DNA from: Chytridium lagenaria | Lineage: Eukaryota > Chytridiomycota > Chytridiomycetes > Chytridiales > Chytridiaceae | Direction of reading: 5' to 3' | NCBI GenBank assembly: GCA_025449115.1 | Contig: JAHLKC010000138.1 | Location: 47,418-111,417 of the forward strand | DNA length: 64,000 nucleotides | Part shown: in pieces, positions 1 through 11,360 of the stretch | How the letters are laid out: each line of letters opens with the position of its first letter | Numbering within the stretch: position 1 is the first letter of the stretch | Translations under genes and position numbers: made by a program | The notes under the pieces: model-generated | Database searches by the model: none | Told to the model about the DNA's origin: nothing | What the model saw: only the letters and a program-made list of their open reading frames with translations

Positions 1-1982
1 CGGTATGTGTGTTCACTTTTTGGTGTTTTTCTTACATAGTTAGGACTCGGGATAACTGGAACTGCGACGATGGTAGGATTACTCGGATCATCGGCAGGGG
101 CTGCAGTCATCGGAACGCTTTTCGGACTCACAGGAGGCGGTGTTGCGGGTAGATCTCCGTTACCTGTTTGAAGCTAAGCATGTTCGTAGCCTACACGTTT
201 AAAAAGCGATTGGGCGGTTTAGAGGAGTGTTATTTCAAGACAATAGCACCACAGGAATCCTCCATGCATGCAATTATTTGCATATCTGGTTGGTTAGATA
301 CCTTAGATGATGCCACAGAACCTTGGCAAGCCATCCCGGCGTTTGCTCCTTTTTCGGAAGTGTAAGCGCCTTTTTTTTTTTCTTGCTTTATGCTGAAATT
401 CTACCACAGTGATGCCATGGTTTTTGATCCCCAACATCTTATTACTCTCGGAACAGCGATAAGGGACTTTCTTGGTTCAACAGCTGCGTCGTATGCTGCA
501 ACTGAGGTTTTAAAACACACAATCTTAGGTGGACTGGTCTGGGCATTAGTATGGCCCGTTGGACTTCTTCAACTGTCTTATCTAATTGATAACCCATGGA
601 GTATTGGTTTGGATAGATCACGAAAGGCGGGGAACTTTTAGCCAAAGAAATTATTTTACCTCAAGTGCAAGGAAAAAGACCTGTAACACTTGTTGGATGG
701 GGTCTTGGTGCTAGAACCATATTTTACGCACTCTTGGAAATTGCCAGTGCGGGTGATGGTGGGAATTATAATGCATACGGGTAATTTGAATTAACCTTTT
801 CCACTTCAGTGCCTTTCTTTGTTGATTATTTCTGTTTCCACACTATGATTGCTTTGCTTTAACTTCTTTACAAAAACTCCTTTTTTTCAAATTCTTGAAA
901 GATTGATAGACTCAGTGTATCTTTTTGGTGCGCCTGTCGAAGGAAATCCAGAGCTTTGGACTAGGGCCGCAAGCGTGGTATCGGGACGCTTTGTTAATGG
1001 GTACTCTGGCAAAGATTGGTTTCTCTACTTTCTCTATCGTGCAGGCTCTCCTAATGACACTGTGGCGGGTCTTCATCCCATGATGACTCTAGCCGATATC
1101 CAAGCCGCAGGAGGCTCGCAAAAGTTACCGGATTATAAAAGCCAAGATACTTGGGCCAAATCACGAATCGAAAATTTTGAGTTATCAAGCATCGTCTCAA
1201 GCCACGCAAAGTACAAAGAGGCACTTCAAGACATTTTAGACTTTGTGGGATTCGAGCGTTTACCTCAAACTGAAGAACAACGCTCGGCTCCGACTTTGGG
1301 GTCACGTACGGGATCTCTTCAGAGCTTGACAGATGTTAATCCTGAAGAAAAGCGCAAACAAATTCTTCAGTTTATGCCACGAAAAAGCTCGCTTGCGCAT
1401 GCTGCCCCTTCTCCATCCACCTCACAGACACCGACCCCCACATTGTCATCGTCAATGGATAAACCGCGTCAACGCATGAGCAGTCGCACCTTCGATAGGC
1501 AGGATTTTCGTGACAAAATACTTTTGGAAAGTACATCCAACGTCTCAGCGAAACCCCCACCTATTCATGTTCACGTCCCACCCCCTACTCCTGTATCCGT
1601 CGACACACTGTTTGATTCCGACATTGAATCAGGCGAGAAGCTGGACGGCGACCTGGGAACGGACATTGGGAACGTAGATATTATTGATATTTACGGTTCT
1701 GGCTTTTCTAGCGATACCGGAAAAATCATGGATGTGCGCGGTCAGAATTTGATGACTCCCCATATGCATGGGCGGAGGAGCTCCCCTATTGAGGCTGTTT
1801 TTGAGCCAAATGCTCTTGCTATCGACCCGCTATCTCGTGGGACCTCGAGCGTATCATTGGGTGAAGATGAAATGGACAGAAGGGAGGGCAATTCATGGGT
1901 TGGCACTGATATTGATGATCGAGTTTATCGAGGTCCAGTAGCTGAAGTGGTTGGAACCCCATATTCAGCCAAACCGCGATAG
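1..1982 (+). CDS. TMCO4/DUF726 family alpha/beta-hydrolase-like membrane protein (5' truncated)
   Basis: The gene enters the window already in its coding region and ends with TAG at 1980-1982. It opens with a glycine-rich membrane segment typical of DUF726 (LFGLTGGGVAG), followed by YTFKKRLGGLEE, then FDPQHLITLGTAIRDFL, IDNPW, RPVTLVGWGLGAR, LFGAPVEGN and SGRFVNGYSGKDW, all in family order. Introns read by eye are 149-189, 362-409 and probably 781-901. The C-terminal third, from about 1270, is low-complexity and Ser/Thr/Pro-rich, and I recognise nothing in it. Two oddities: a one-base frameshift near 629-633 in a G run, and the nucleophile-elbow serine (family GxSLG) is glycine here (GWGLG). 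Family members are multi-pass or membrane-associated proteins of the secretory system with poorly defined function. The family call is firm; activity is doubtful. Confidence 0.88.
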
Positions 1983-2886
1983 CGCAACTCTTTATGCCAC
2001 ATTCACGTTTATATTTCACTTCATTTGTTTATTTATTTCGGCTCACTTTTGCCGTTTAGACTTTGTCTTTGTAGCTTGCGTTGATATCTTCTCTTTGGGC
2101 ATTAAACCCTCTTTTGCCGCTCAATTGTAATCCCCTTTCAAGATCACCCTTATAATACCCCATAGTCTATCATACGGTGTGTAAAGGATATCTAAGGTCT
2201 CCTGCGATGTCTTCTCCGCATCTAACTACTTACTTGACTATTATCGTCCCTCATGGTCAAAGTCCCCGTTGAAAAAGATGAAAATCGCTCTTGTTGTCGG
2301 AGTTCAATAAAATTTGAGCACGACCGTCAAACACAACAAAAAACACAACTTCCCAGCAGCTCACTTTTTTCCATCACCGCACTTCCTCAAACCCTCTTGC
2401 CGGTTGTTTCCGTCCCTCGCACCCCTCGCAGGAGCACCACCATTGAGAGACGACCTGTCAGACAACACCGCAACATCTCTTCACCGTCTATCCGCTCGTC
2501 TCAGCAATCACTGCGCGCCGCTTGTCACAGTCTGAAGGTGCGGAGCGCTTTGCTTTTGAGTGCTGGATTTGTTTGGAAGGACCTTGGGACATCATACCGG
2601 TTGGGCTCTCCGTCTGCTGATGGATTACGCTTGCTCGGAAGGATGGAGGAAAGATCCCTTTCAGAATGGTTGGAGCGTCTTCTTTACGATGGGCTGAGAA
2701 GAGAAAGGATATATCAATCTTTGTTTAGGACAGAAAACAAAGTGTCTTTGAATCGCCCCGAGCTCCCTCCAAATTCTATTGCAACATCACTTTTACTCCA
2801 CCTTCAACAAGGATAGTGGTTACCAGGCTAACTTATATCTTTCTCTTCCTTGATTTCGATCCATCCTCCAGCCTATTCCGACAAAC
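1983..2886. other. Intergenic / upstream region of the CBM19-like gene
   Basis: A 3' tail of the TMCO4-like gene is followed by about 600 bp holding one open frame at 2253-2816 (187 aa, Ser/Arg-rich). I recognise no domain in it, it has no clear start context, and it may be chance or leader sequence of the gene starting at 2887. Confidence 0.4.
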
Positions 2887-4661
2887 ATGCGTTCGTCATC
2901 ACCTCTCGGCCGTCCTCGGCCTGGTCTCGGCCATCTCCGCCCAAATGTGCTACAACTTCCCAACGGCAACATCGTCTGCGCTGGTGCCGCCAACAACACC
3001 TTCAGGATTTGTGATGGTGGAGGTAGGGTTTGTTTTGATTTTGAATATATTTCGACTTCTTCAAACACACCATAAACGGTCGACTGACACCTTTGCAACC
3101 TTTGATGCATTTAGTTCCTTCAACGGAAATCCAGCGTTGTGCTTCCCGTTGGTTTGCTGTGGAAACGAATGTGTCGCCTCCTCAGATGCCAAATGTTTCC
3201 CTCCCATTGACCCCAACTGCAGGGGAGTTCAAGACTACCAGACCGTTTGCACAAGCCGTCAACTTTCAACTACTGTCTTAATCAAAGTAAGAGTCTATCC
3301 CTTCTTCACGAGTAGACAACCCCTCCAAAATTCACTGAATATTCGCTTATTACTTGCAACCGTTAATTATTTTAATTATAGGGGTTTTACGCTTTCAGCG
3401 CGGACCAGTCTTGCGCTGCCGGAACCGTTTGCTGTCCCAGCACCGGTCGCTGTGTTTTCGAGAGTCAGTGCACCATCTTAACCAGCCCGCTCCCCTGCCG
3501 TCCCGCCCACCACTCCCAGTCCCCCGCGCAGCCCCCCGTCACCCCGGAAGCTGTATCGGCGTTCCCGACTTTAGAACTACCTGTAGTAGCAGCAACACTT
3601 TCCTCTACTGCTTAAAGAATGGTATAATTTACATTACGGGAATCATTTACTAACAATTACTATTTTCTTGTTTCGGTACGAATATACAGCCCCTTACCCC
3701 AACTCTGGTCCCCAGCCTTGTGCTCCTGGTACCGTCTGCTGCGCTAACTCTGGAATTTGTGACTTTGCGAGGAACTGCCCTGCTTCCCCATCCCGTGATG
3801 TCCCGTTGACCCCGCCGCTCCCTCTCCTAGCCCAGCACCCCCCGTTCAAGTTGTGGCAGCCGCAACTTCATGCAGGGTGTGATCGACGGTGACATTGTCT
3901 GCAGCGGTGCAGACACCTTCAACGTCTGCAGCAAAAACGGTGAGTATCGCCAGACTTTTTTTTTTCACTACTTGTATCAAATAATAATTATTTTATGTCA
4001 TAGCTATCGTTGCTTCTCGCAAGTGTGCTACTGGAACAGTTTTGCTGCACACCACCCAACCGTTGTGATTTCGCTTCCCGCTGTGGTCCTGCAGGTGTCA
4101 TCACCCTCCCCCCGTGACTCCCCCGGCCCCCGTCACCCCGAGTCCCTGCACCGGTATCCTTGACGGTTTCAAGGTCTGCTCTGCCGATGGTTTCTCCTTT
4201 TTGCCTGCACGAATGGATGTGAGTGTCAATCGTTCTTACTCAAAGAAAAAAACTAAACAATATTTGATAGTCATCTCTGCGACTGAGACGTGTCTTATGG
4301 AAGCAAATGTTGTGGAAGCACAAAGACTTGCACTGCTCCTAATGCTTGCCCTGATGGGTGCGTGGGGAAACCGGATGTTTCATTTCGTGCAAGGGTGAAA
4401 AGTTTGATATCTGTGCTGGAGGACGTGAGTTTATTGCGATAGTGTTTGTTTTTAACTTTTGCTAACAATGGTGTTCAATTTTATAGGCTCTGCAGGTACC
4501 ATCTCTTGTGGCGCTGGAACTGTTTGGTAAGTTGTGCACTCTTCTCGATTTTTCTTTTTCAGACGGATACTGAATATTTTTTACTTCACATTGATGAAAC
4601 AGCTGCCAGAGCAAGCAGACCTGCGATTTCATTGGATCTGCCCTGGTCTCTCGTCATTAAT
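2887..4661 (+). CDS. Secreted Cys-rich protein with tandem CBM19-like chitin-binding repeats
   Basis: A hydrophobic signal peptide (SAVLGLVSAISAQ after one frameshift) is followed by about five to six repeats. Each has a first half like NIVCAGAANNTFRICDGG and a second half like CAPGTVCCANSGICDF. This C-x-x-G-T-x-C-C layout matches family 19 carbohydrate-binding modules, which bind chitin. Repeats are separated by Pro/Thr-rich linkers near 3490-3540, 3790-3830 and 4090-4140. Introns lie at about 3022-3114, 3287-3382, 3620-3690, 3940-4013, 4218-4270, 4428-4486 and 4529-4600, and most cut the repeat at the same point, after the first half. The last exon ends with VSRH and TAA at 4659-4661. Several single-base indels in C or T runs (near 2959, 4040, 4198) break the frame. 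No catalytic domain was seen, so a wall- or chitin-binding role is inferred. A single reading of every repeat is not possible because of the frameshifts. Confidence 0.72.
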
Positions 4662-5348
4662 TTGGCATCTCAAAAAATTAGAAAAGGTTCCCTATATTTT
4701 TTGCGTACTTTCGTGTTTCCGAATATGTGTTTCCATTCTCGACAAAGCTTTTCAGCGAATCCCTCGTTGTTAACGTGAGATCAAATCTTTTTTTTCGTTG
4801 CGTTGTTTTTAGAGGACCCCCAAACCCGTCATACTTCAGGACATGGTTTTTTTTTATTCTTCTCGTGTTCTTTCTTTTTTTTTTTGTATAATTGAGGTTT
4901 TCTTTGTTCTGTTTTTTCTCACCGTTTAGTTTTGCGTCAAGAGAATCGCTGGTCGTGGTTTCGGCTCTTGACGTTATGTTTTGCCCCCCCCCCCACTTTC
5001 CCCTTTCAACTATATTTTTTATTTTCTTTCTTCTGGATTTTTTGTCGGCAAAGGGTTGTTGATTGTTGAATGCCTCTGGTTTTTTTGGGAAGAAGAATAA
5101 GACTTTTATTTGAACGAAAAAAGATGGAAGTACTACATATTTTAATTTTAGCGTCGTTTTTTCGTATGGGACTAGACCTTCGTTATTGGTTACCGGCCTT
5201 GTAGAAAGCGATATTTGTGTTGATGCAAGACTTTTGAGCAAACCACATTTTAAAAAATGGGAGATAAGCGCCTGCAGTGCCTAGAGGGAGAAATGAAAAT
5301 GGGATAACAGTAAGCCCAGAACAAATTAATTTGTCGTTTTTTGTTAAC
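4662..5348. other. Intergenic, T-rich
   Basis: Long T runs and one C run (around 4985). A long frame on the other strand here (4678-5241) is lysine/asparagine-rich, the complement of this T-rich DNA, and I take it as non-coding. Confidence 0.5.
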
Positions 5349-5790
5349 CATGCAACGGACAACCATCATGCTCGCAAGATCACTCCTCCGATCCCCCACC
5401 CCTCCCGACGCCTCACAACATCCACTACCAAACCCCAGCGTCCCCCCCACCTCCGTCGTCCCGCACCCTCTCCCCCCCCATCTCCCCTAAAGCCTCCCCC
5501 GGATAACGATCGGCGAAGTGATGTCAGCGTATTCCCGGTTAAAACCCCAACACAAGGATCCTATTATCATTAGGTAGACCCGTTTCGTTCCCGATATTAT
5601 TTTATTGATGAGCAGGATAGGGTTGGATGGCGTTTTCACTTGCGGGGATGTATGGGACGACCAAGTTGGAGGAATGGTTTCCACCGCAGAAAACGGTGAA
5701 GAGCGTGGTGACGACGATGGAGGGACCTGTGACGCCGAAATCAAAGTTGGATGAGATTTTGATGAAGGAGGTGGAGGAGGATGAGGAGTG
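5349..5790 (+). CDS. Small protein of unknown function, possible mitochondrial targeting
   Basis: An ATG at 5349 gives MQRTTIMLARSLLRSPTPP, an Arg/Ser-rich start without acidic residues, as in mitochondrial presequences, followed by a Pro-rich stretch. After a C-run frameshift near 5470-5490, the frame VMSAYSRLKPQHKDPIIIR runs to a likely donor at about 5573 (GTAGAC), with an acceptor near 5615. The next exon has a frame containing MAFSLAGMYGTTKLEEWF and ending EVEEDEE at TGA 5788-5790. I do not recognise the family. A decayed copy of the second exon lies at about 5918-6010. The join is tentative. Confidence 0.35.
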
Positions 5791-6899
5791 ATTTTAATGA
5801 TTTTTCGTTGTTGTGTGTATATAGAAAAGATGGGGGGGTGAAATATAGATGTGAGCAGAAGAAAAAGTGCTCATGGAGATATGGTGGTCATATTATATAT
5901 TGTTTTTTTATTTTTATGATAGGGATGGATGGCGTCTTCACTTGCGGGAGGTGGGAAAAGTTGTGCGAACAAGGAGATGAAGAGCGTGACGACGACAGAG
6001 GATGAAAGTTGATGTTCCGTGTATGTAGAATGTGGATGGAGTTTTTTTTGGATGAACGATAGATGGACGTTACAGAGAAAGATGTCGAGTTGCTAAGAAT
6101 TCGATATGAGTAATAATGGTGATGCTTTGGTTGATTTTTCATCCGTCACGAGAAAATATTGTCTAGATTGTAGCTTAACAAGCAAGAAATCCAGTGATGG
6201 TCACCTTCTTTTCTTTGATGTTCACGCTTGAGAAATCAACAGAGAAAGGACGTGTTGTTGGGGGTTCGATGTGAGTAATAATTCCTTGTATGTTTATGTT
6301 GATATGGTGATGATTTTGGTAATTTTCACGAAGCTTGAAAAGCAAAGAATTCGGTGACAGTGACCTTATATTTTTAATGTTCATATCAAGCGTGCAAAAG
6401 TATGCAGGATGCAGCAAGTTAAAATTATGTTGACGTTGCTTTCGTTGCGTAAAAAAGAACACCGTATTTGTCATGTCACATTGCTCAAAAAAGAAGTATG
6501 CACGTATGCAGGAAGTTAAATTTATGTTGACGTTGCTTTCGTTGCATAAAAAAGAACACCGTATTTGTCATGCCACATTGCTCCACGGAACAAATACAAG
6601 CTCCACAGTAAGAACAAACATCAAGACAAATATCCCACTACGAAGCGATAACAAATGAAAGAATCTATGTACACTTTACAGTAATCAGGAAACAACAAAC
6701 ACAGGGGATGGTGGTTAAAAAATGTGGGGGGGTGGAAACAAAGACATAACTAAAAATAACAGCAATAACCCAAAACCCGGGTTCTACAAAGAGTCAGAAG
6801 ATGAAAAGACGCGGGGGTATCCACACAGAGAAGTTTCATAAAAGTAAACATTACACATAGAAAAAAAAAAGGGGTGGACAAAAAAAAAGGGGGATAAAA
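5791..6899. repeat. Cluster of decayed local duplications
   Basis: Three duplications are visible. About 5918-6010 resembles 5613-5720 (shared ATGGATGGCGT, CTTCACTTGCGGG). About 6255-6335 resembles 6090-6150 (shared GTGAGTAATAAT). Positions 6401-6486 are repeated at 6505-6583 with few changes (both contain TTGACGTTGCTTTCGTTGC). No protein can be supported; 6590-6899 is A-rich and otherwise featureless. Confidence 0.7.
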
Positions 6900-8198
6900 T
6901 CACTTCACCGTCACCACATCCACCACTTTTTCTTCATCTCCCACACTTTCCTCCTCCCCTTCCTCCAAAGTCCCTTCCGACTCCCCCCGTTCAACCCTAC
7001 TCGTCTCCACAACAACCTCCTCACGTTCCTCATACCTTTTCAGCATCCTCCGAATCAACCACGAAAAATACACCAACCCCACAAACGCGACAACAAACCC
7101 TGTGATCATGATCCCCATTTCCACAGGTGCAGGCGCACCACCACGTCCAGAGATGAGGTCGGCAATGTTTTGGAGCGTCGTGCCAATGTAGACGTTGAGT
7201 GGGGCTTTGAGCATGGCGACGAGGGTCGCGAGGGCGTAGTTGCGGAAGGAGGTGGAGGTTGTGGCGAGGAGACCGTTCATAACGGCGTAGGGGTATGGGG
7301 CGAGACGGAGGAGGACGATCAGCTGGAAAGAAAATAACAAGTTAAATTTACAGATGAAAACAACGAAATGAGACAAAGAAACAATAAGTAAAAAAACGAT
7401 AGACAAGACGTCGACTATAACTTTCTAGCACGGTAAGAAAGATGATCATAAAAAAATCGACTAACAAAGAAATACATAACAAATAAACTAAAACCATTAA
7501 AGTGTATCCACATCCTTGAAACCCTCTCACAAAAACCCACACAAAAAAAACAGCAAAGAATTCAAAAGAAAGAAGAAATATTCCAAAATACCTTCAACCC
7601 TCCCTCCTCAATAGCTTCTTCAATAGCACGAAAACTTTGGGTACTTTTCCCTAAACACCCTCCTATAAATTCCCCGCCCAATACCTAATCACCAAAAAAA
7701 CTCGCCAGCCCTCCCAAATAGCCACCAACAACCATAGGCACAAACCCCCATCATCCCATAAATAAATCCCGACAACAGCTGCAACGTTCCAAACCCAAAC
7801 ATGGGAGGGAAGGAGGCCACAAACTCAAGTGCTCCAACAGCGAGATATCCGCTAAGAAAAGGGTGTTAGTGACAATGTGGGAGGTGGGGGGTGTTGTTTG
7901 ACGTACAAAGCTCCCAACGATCTGATTTTGTCCGTGAATGCAACGACGGGTGGTAAGAGTTCTTTTCGAAAGACGACGAGAAGGACAGAGACGAGGATGG
8001 TAAGGAGGAGGACGATCCAACCGAATAAGAATTCGGCACCAAGAAGGAACTTGAGATCTTGGAGCTTGAAGTTGCATTGTCGGCTGTTTGTGGGTGTGGG
8101 TTTCTTGTGGGTTTAGTCGGAGAGGAGGAGGGAGGTTGTTGTTGTTGCTGGATGGATGGGATGGAGATGGAGGATGTGGAGGTGGATGGGGATGACAT
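6900..8198 (-). CDS. TVP38/TMEM64-type VTT-domain membrane protein
   Basis: Read on the minus strand, the protein starts with a Ser/Pro/Gln-rich cytosolic segment (chosen ATG at 8196-8198, MSSPSTSTSSISIPS). A transmembrane helix follows (FLFGWIVLLLTILVSVLLVVF, about 7990-8050). The VTT/SNARE-associated Golgi core comes next: FPPMFGFGTLQLLSGFIYG (about 7755-7815), YPKFRAIEEAIEEGG (about 7597-7650) and LIVLLRLAPYPYAVMNGLL (about 7260-7322). A last helix (GIMITGFVVAFVGLVYFSWL) and an acidic tail end at 6900. The main intron is about 7323-7592. The family acts in ER/Golgi membranes and is related to VMP1/TMEM41B and bacterial DedA proteins. Frame changes within the first half are probably sequence errors or unrecognised introns. 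Confidence 0.85.
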
Positions 8199-9121
8199 TG
8201 GATGGGATATGTGAGGTGTGAGGTGAGAGGTGTGAGGGTGTGAAGTGGGTTGAAGTAGGTAGCAGTACTTTGGAAACAAGGCGCAGAGGGAGGAGAGGGT
8301 CTTTTTTCGCTTGTTCACCGTTGACGCTATTCACTGATTACCCACATTTAATTAATTAATTATTGCCCAAGTTACATGATATTTTACATTTCGAGAAACA
8401 AGGTTTGTCTGACTTTACACCAGATAAACAAAAAAAATAATATTTAATAAAAAATATAAATAATTAATTAGTTATTGCGAGTCTTCGCAAACTCACTTTA
8501 TGAAATAAAGGTTTTGGATTCAACAAAATGAATAATCTTTTAAAACACAGACAGTGATGCCATATGGCTACGTTCACGTAGATTGTTAGTCCGCATCATC
8601 GATACTCCACCAGCATTTCTACTCCTACCTTTGACGTGATGAAAACACAAATCAAACCTCAAAGTTATCAAGATACAATTATCAAACAAACTTTTAACAA
8701 CAGAAAGGTTAAAGTGCCAAACGTACAAAAGGAAAACCCCAACTAGACGCCATAAGATAAGGAAAGAACTAGCTGTATATCACGAAAAGAAGTCAACGAA
8801 AAGGAAGGAAGGAACATACAGAAGATCAGTTTAACATAAAAACAGAGCGTCGTCGAGTCCCCCCCCAAAAAAAAAGAGAGAAAGAGAGAGAAAGAGGCAG
8901 AGGAAAGAGACCACATCGGAAAACCAAAAAGCATTGAGGGGGGGGGCTGCAACTACGAGAACCACAAAAAAAAAAAAAAAGAAAAAAAAGAAAAAAAAAA
9001 GGGGATAGTGTTGTTTAGAGCCCAACATTCGCCTTAAAAGCTTTTTCGCAAAAAAAAAAACAACACCCCCAACACAACCCAGTTCCCAATAGACTTAACA
9101 CACCTTTTCATGTTCAAAACT
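8199..9121. other. Intergenic, AT- and A-rich
   Basis: Contains TTAATTAATTAATTATT near 8350, a GA-rich stretch near 8875-8900 and poly-A blocks at 8965-9060. No gene supported. Confidence 0.6.
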
Positions 9122-10617
9122 TTACTTTCCCAAAAACTTGAACCCATACTCTGTCTTCTGCTTCCACACCTTCCCACTCCCCAAAACAACAAGCGCCCTC
9201 ACAGCTCCATCCTTGCTGTTCACCGCATCCGGTGGCGCAGAAGCTTCAAGACAAACCCCAGAATAAGGTCCATACTTGCACCTAAAAAAACAAACCCATC
9301 AATTCAAAACCCCCATAAAAAAATTCACCACCGAAAAAAAGGGACCTACTCTTGTGTGGACTTTGGTCCCAAACTCCCATCCAACCAATTCCCCGTATAA
9401 AGCTGAAAGCCCATCGCGCTCGTCCTCAACTTCATCTCAAGTCCAGAGTCAGGTGAAACTAGAGTTGCAGCATCCACCATCACCACATCCTCGTCTTCCC
9501 CAACAACGCATTTCGCGTCACCCGCATTCTTGACAACAAAAAAGTGGTCATAGCCTTTAAACTCCATGACGCTTTCAAGGTCTTGATTGAAGGGTTTCGG
9601 GGATGAGAAATCGAGGGTGGGGTTGTCGTTATAGCGCCTGTGGGGATTTGGGTTGCGGTGAGAGGCATGTGTGGAGCGGGTGTTTGGAAAGTATGGGAAA
9701 GGATGGATGGGTTTGTGAACCCTGAAAGGTTAAAGTAGGAATGGGTCGTGAGATTCACAATGGTTTCATCTGTGGTGGGTGTAGGTATTTTCGCGGTGTA
9801 ATCGATGAGGAGGGATGAATCTGTGAGGGTGTAGGTGATGGTGACAAGGAGGTCGCAGGGGTAGGATTCTTGGTTTGCGGGGGAGAGGAGGGAGAGGGAG
9901 ATGTGGGAGGATGAGGAAGAGAGGATGGACCAGGTTTTCTTGTCAAAACCTTGGAGGCCGCCGTGAAGGGAGTTGGGGCCGTTGTTGATGGGAAGGGTGT
10001 AAGTTTTAGAGTTGAGAGTGAAGGTACCGTTGGCTATGCTATCATTTATGGGTCGTTAGATACATGAAGAATGTAAATGTAATAGTTCCTGCACACAGAA
10101 TGTATGGAGCCGGTCTCGCGGATATATAAATGCAGTAGGCCCGACCTAACAAAGAGCAGTCTGCTCACAACCCATCCAAATACTCTCACTTGTCGCCTAC
10201 GGCAAGGCTACTTTCTCTCTTCTACGGAGCCCGCTTCACTCGAATGCCCAAACTCATCTGCCGGCGCATGCTTCGCTCACCGCCCACGTCCTCAACTCCT
10301 CATCAACCAACTCACCGATTACACACCCTCCCAATAGTTCCATAATAAGGATTCGCGCCTTTATCACTCTCCAACTGCTGCTCCAACGTATCAAACCCTT
10401 GAACAACATCCAACACTTTTCCCGAGACGGGGTCTTTGACGAGGAGATGGGAGATGGTTGCACCGTGAGGTCTGATGGTGCATTGGATGGAGGTGGAGGG
10501 GGAGGTGAGGGTGACGTCTTGAGTCGCGTTGGTCATTGCTGGCGAGGTGTTGGGAGTGAGGGTGATGACTGAGTGAAGAGGAAATGTGAAGGTTTTTGAG
10601 AGAGTTGTCACAGTCAT
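9122..10617 (-). CDS. Aldose 1-epimerase (galactose mutarotase)
   Basis: Converts alpha- to beta-anomers of aldoses such as galactose and glucose in the cytosol, feeding the Leloir pathway. On the minus strand the start is MTVTTLSKTFTFP (10615-10617). Family landmarks follow in order: RPHGATISHLLVKD; NPYYGTIGRVCNR split by an intron at 10039-10315; IANGTF; INNGPNSLHGGLQGFDKK with the substrate-binding His; VNLTTHSYFNLSG with the catalytic His; GYDHFFVV; QLYTGNWLDGS; and PYSGVCLEASAPPDAVN with the catalytic Glu near the C terminus. The stop is TAA at 9122-9124. The 277-nt intron is longer than its neighbours but shows no recognisable content. Length fits the family's roughly 340-380 residues. 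Small frame changes match those elsewhere in the window. Confidence 0.92.
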
Positions 10618-11132
10618 GTGAGGGATACCGTTCTTTGAGGGCTTTGTTTGACGTGTAAATGTATATGGCTGCAGAGAGTTCGGAATGCGGATGCTTATGC
10701 GGCTTGATACTTGTTGCAGAATGAAACAGGTTACGACGCGTTTGTTGTGTGTGTTTATGGAAGAATATAAAAGACTCTAACTTTTTCATGCACCTCTCTG
10801 ATGAAACATAGCCCTGCATCATGACCAGTGTATCATACATGGGTAAACGGAGTTACAAGTTGGTGATCCATTCTTTTTTAAAGAATATTGGATTTCGATA
10901 TCATTGCGAGAGATTGAATTATCGCGTTTTCGATTTGTTCAACATTTATTGTTTACGAGACAGCTCTGTCGAAATGGCAAATTCCAGTGGAAAGATTTTT
11001 AAGAGTGTTGAAAAATATGTAACAATTATTAAACAGGTATTAAAAGTAGGGTATATTAAGAATAGTTCAATAGTTTAAGACATGAAAAACATCAACAGTG
11101 TCCGTGGGTGAATACTGGCCGCGTGGAGCTTG
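10618..11132. other. Intergenic
   Basis: AT-rich in its second half. An 85-codon open frame at 10821-11078 has no recognisable similarity and AT-driven codons; I do not call it. Confidence 0.5.
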
Positions 11133-11360
11133 TTACTTGATCTCAGAGACAATCTCCGCAGCGACTCCGAGCGTAATGGCAGCCGAGAGCACGACGGTGG
11201 CCTTTTTCGCGAAGGAGACATTGGCACCACCAGACGCGGTAGGGGCATTGCCAACCGGACGAATGGTGGCGGTGGTGGACGACATGATGGCGGGTGAGAC
11301 GGAAGAAGCCCTGATGGGGGCGGAGGTAGAGACGGTGCGACGAACGATGGAGGAGAACAT
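11133..11360 (-). CDS. Small predicted mitochondrial single-span membrane protein
   Basis: An uninterrupted 75-codon frame. The start MFSSIVRRTVSTSAPIRASS is Arg/Ser-rich and lacks acidic residues, as expected for a mitochondrial presequence. A later hydrophobic stretch (KKATVVLSAAITLGVAAEIV) could span the membrane once. I do not recognise the family. Size and layout resemble small subunits of respiratory complexes, but that is a guess. Upstream DNA toward 11500 is AT-rich and could hold the promoter. Confidence 0.5.
   Translation of the reverse strand: MFSSIVRRTVSTSAPIRASSVSPAIMSSTTATIRPVGNAPTASGGANVSFAKKATVVLSAAITLGVAAEIVSEIK

Noticed and set aside
4678..5241. Lysine/asparagine-rich minus-strand protein
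   Set aside because: Complement of a T-rich spacer; no domain, no splice logic.
10104..10337. Plus-strand ORF inside the epimerase intron
   Set aside because: Lies in a 277-nt intron of a well-supported minus-strand gene and has no recognisable similarity.
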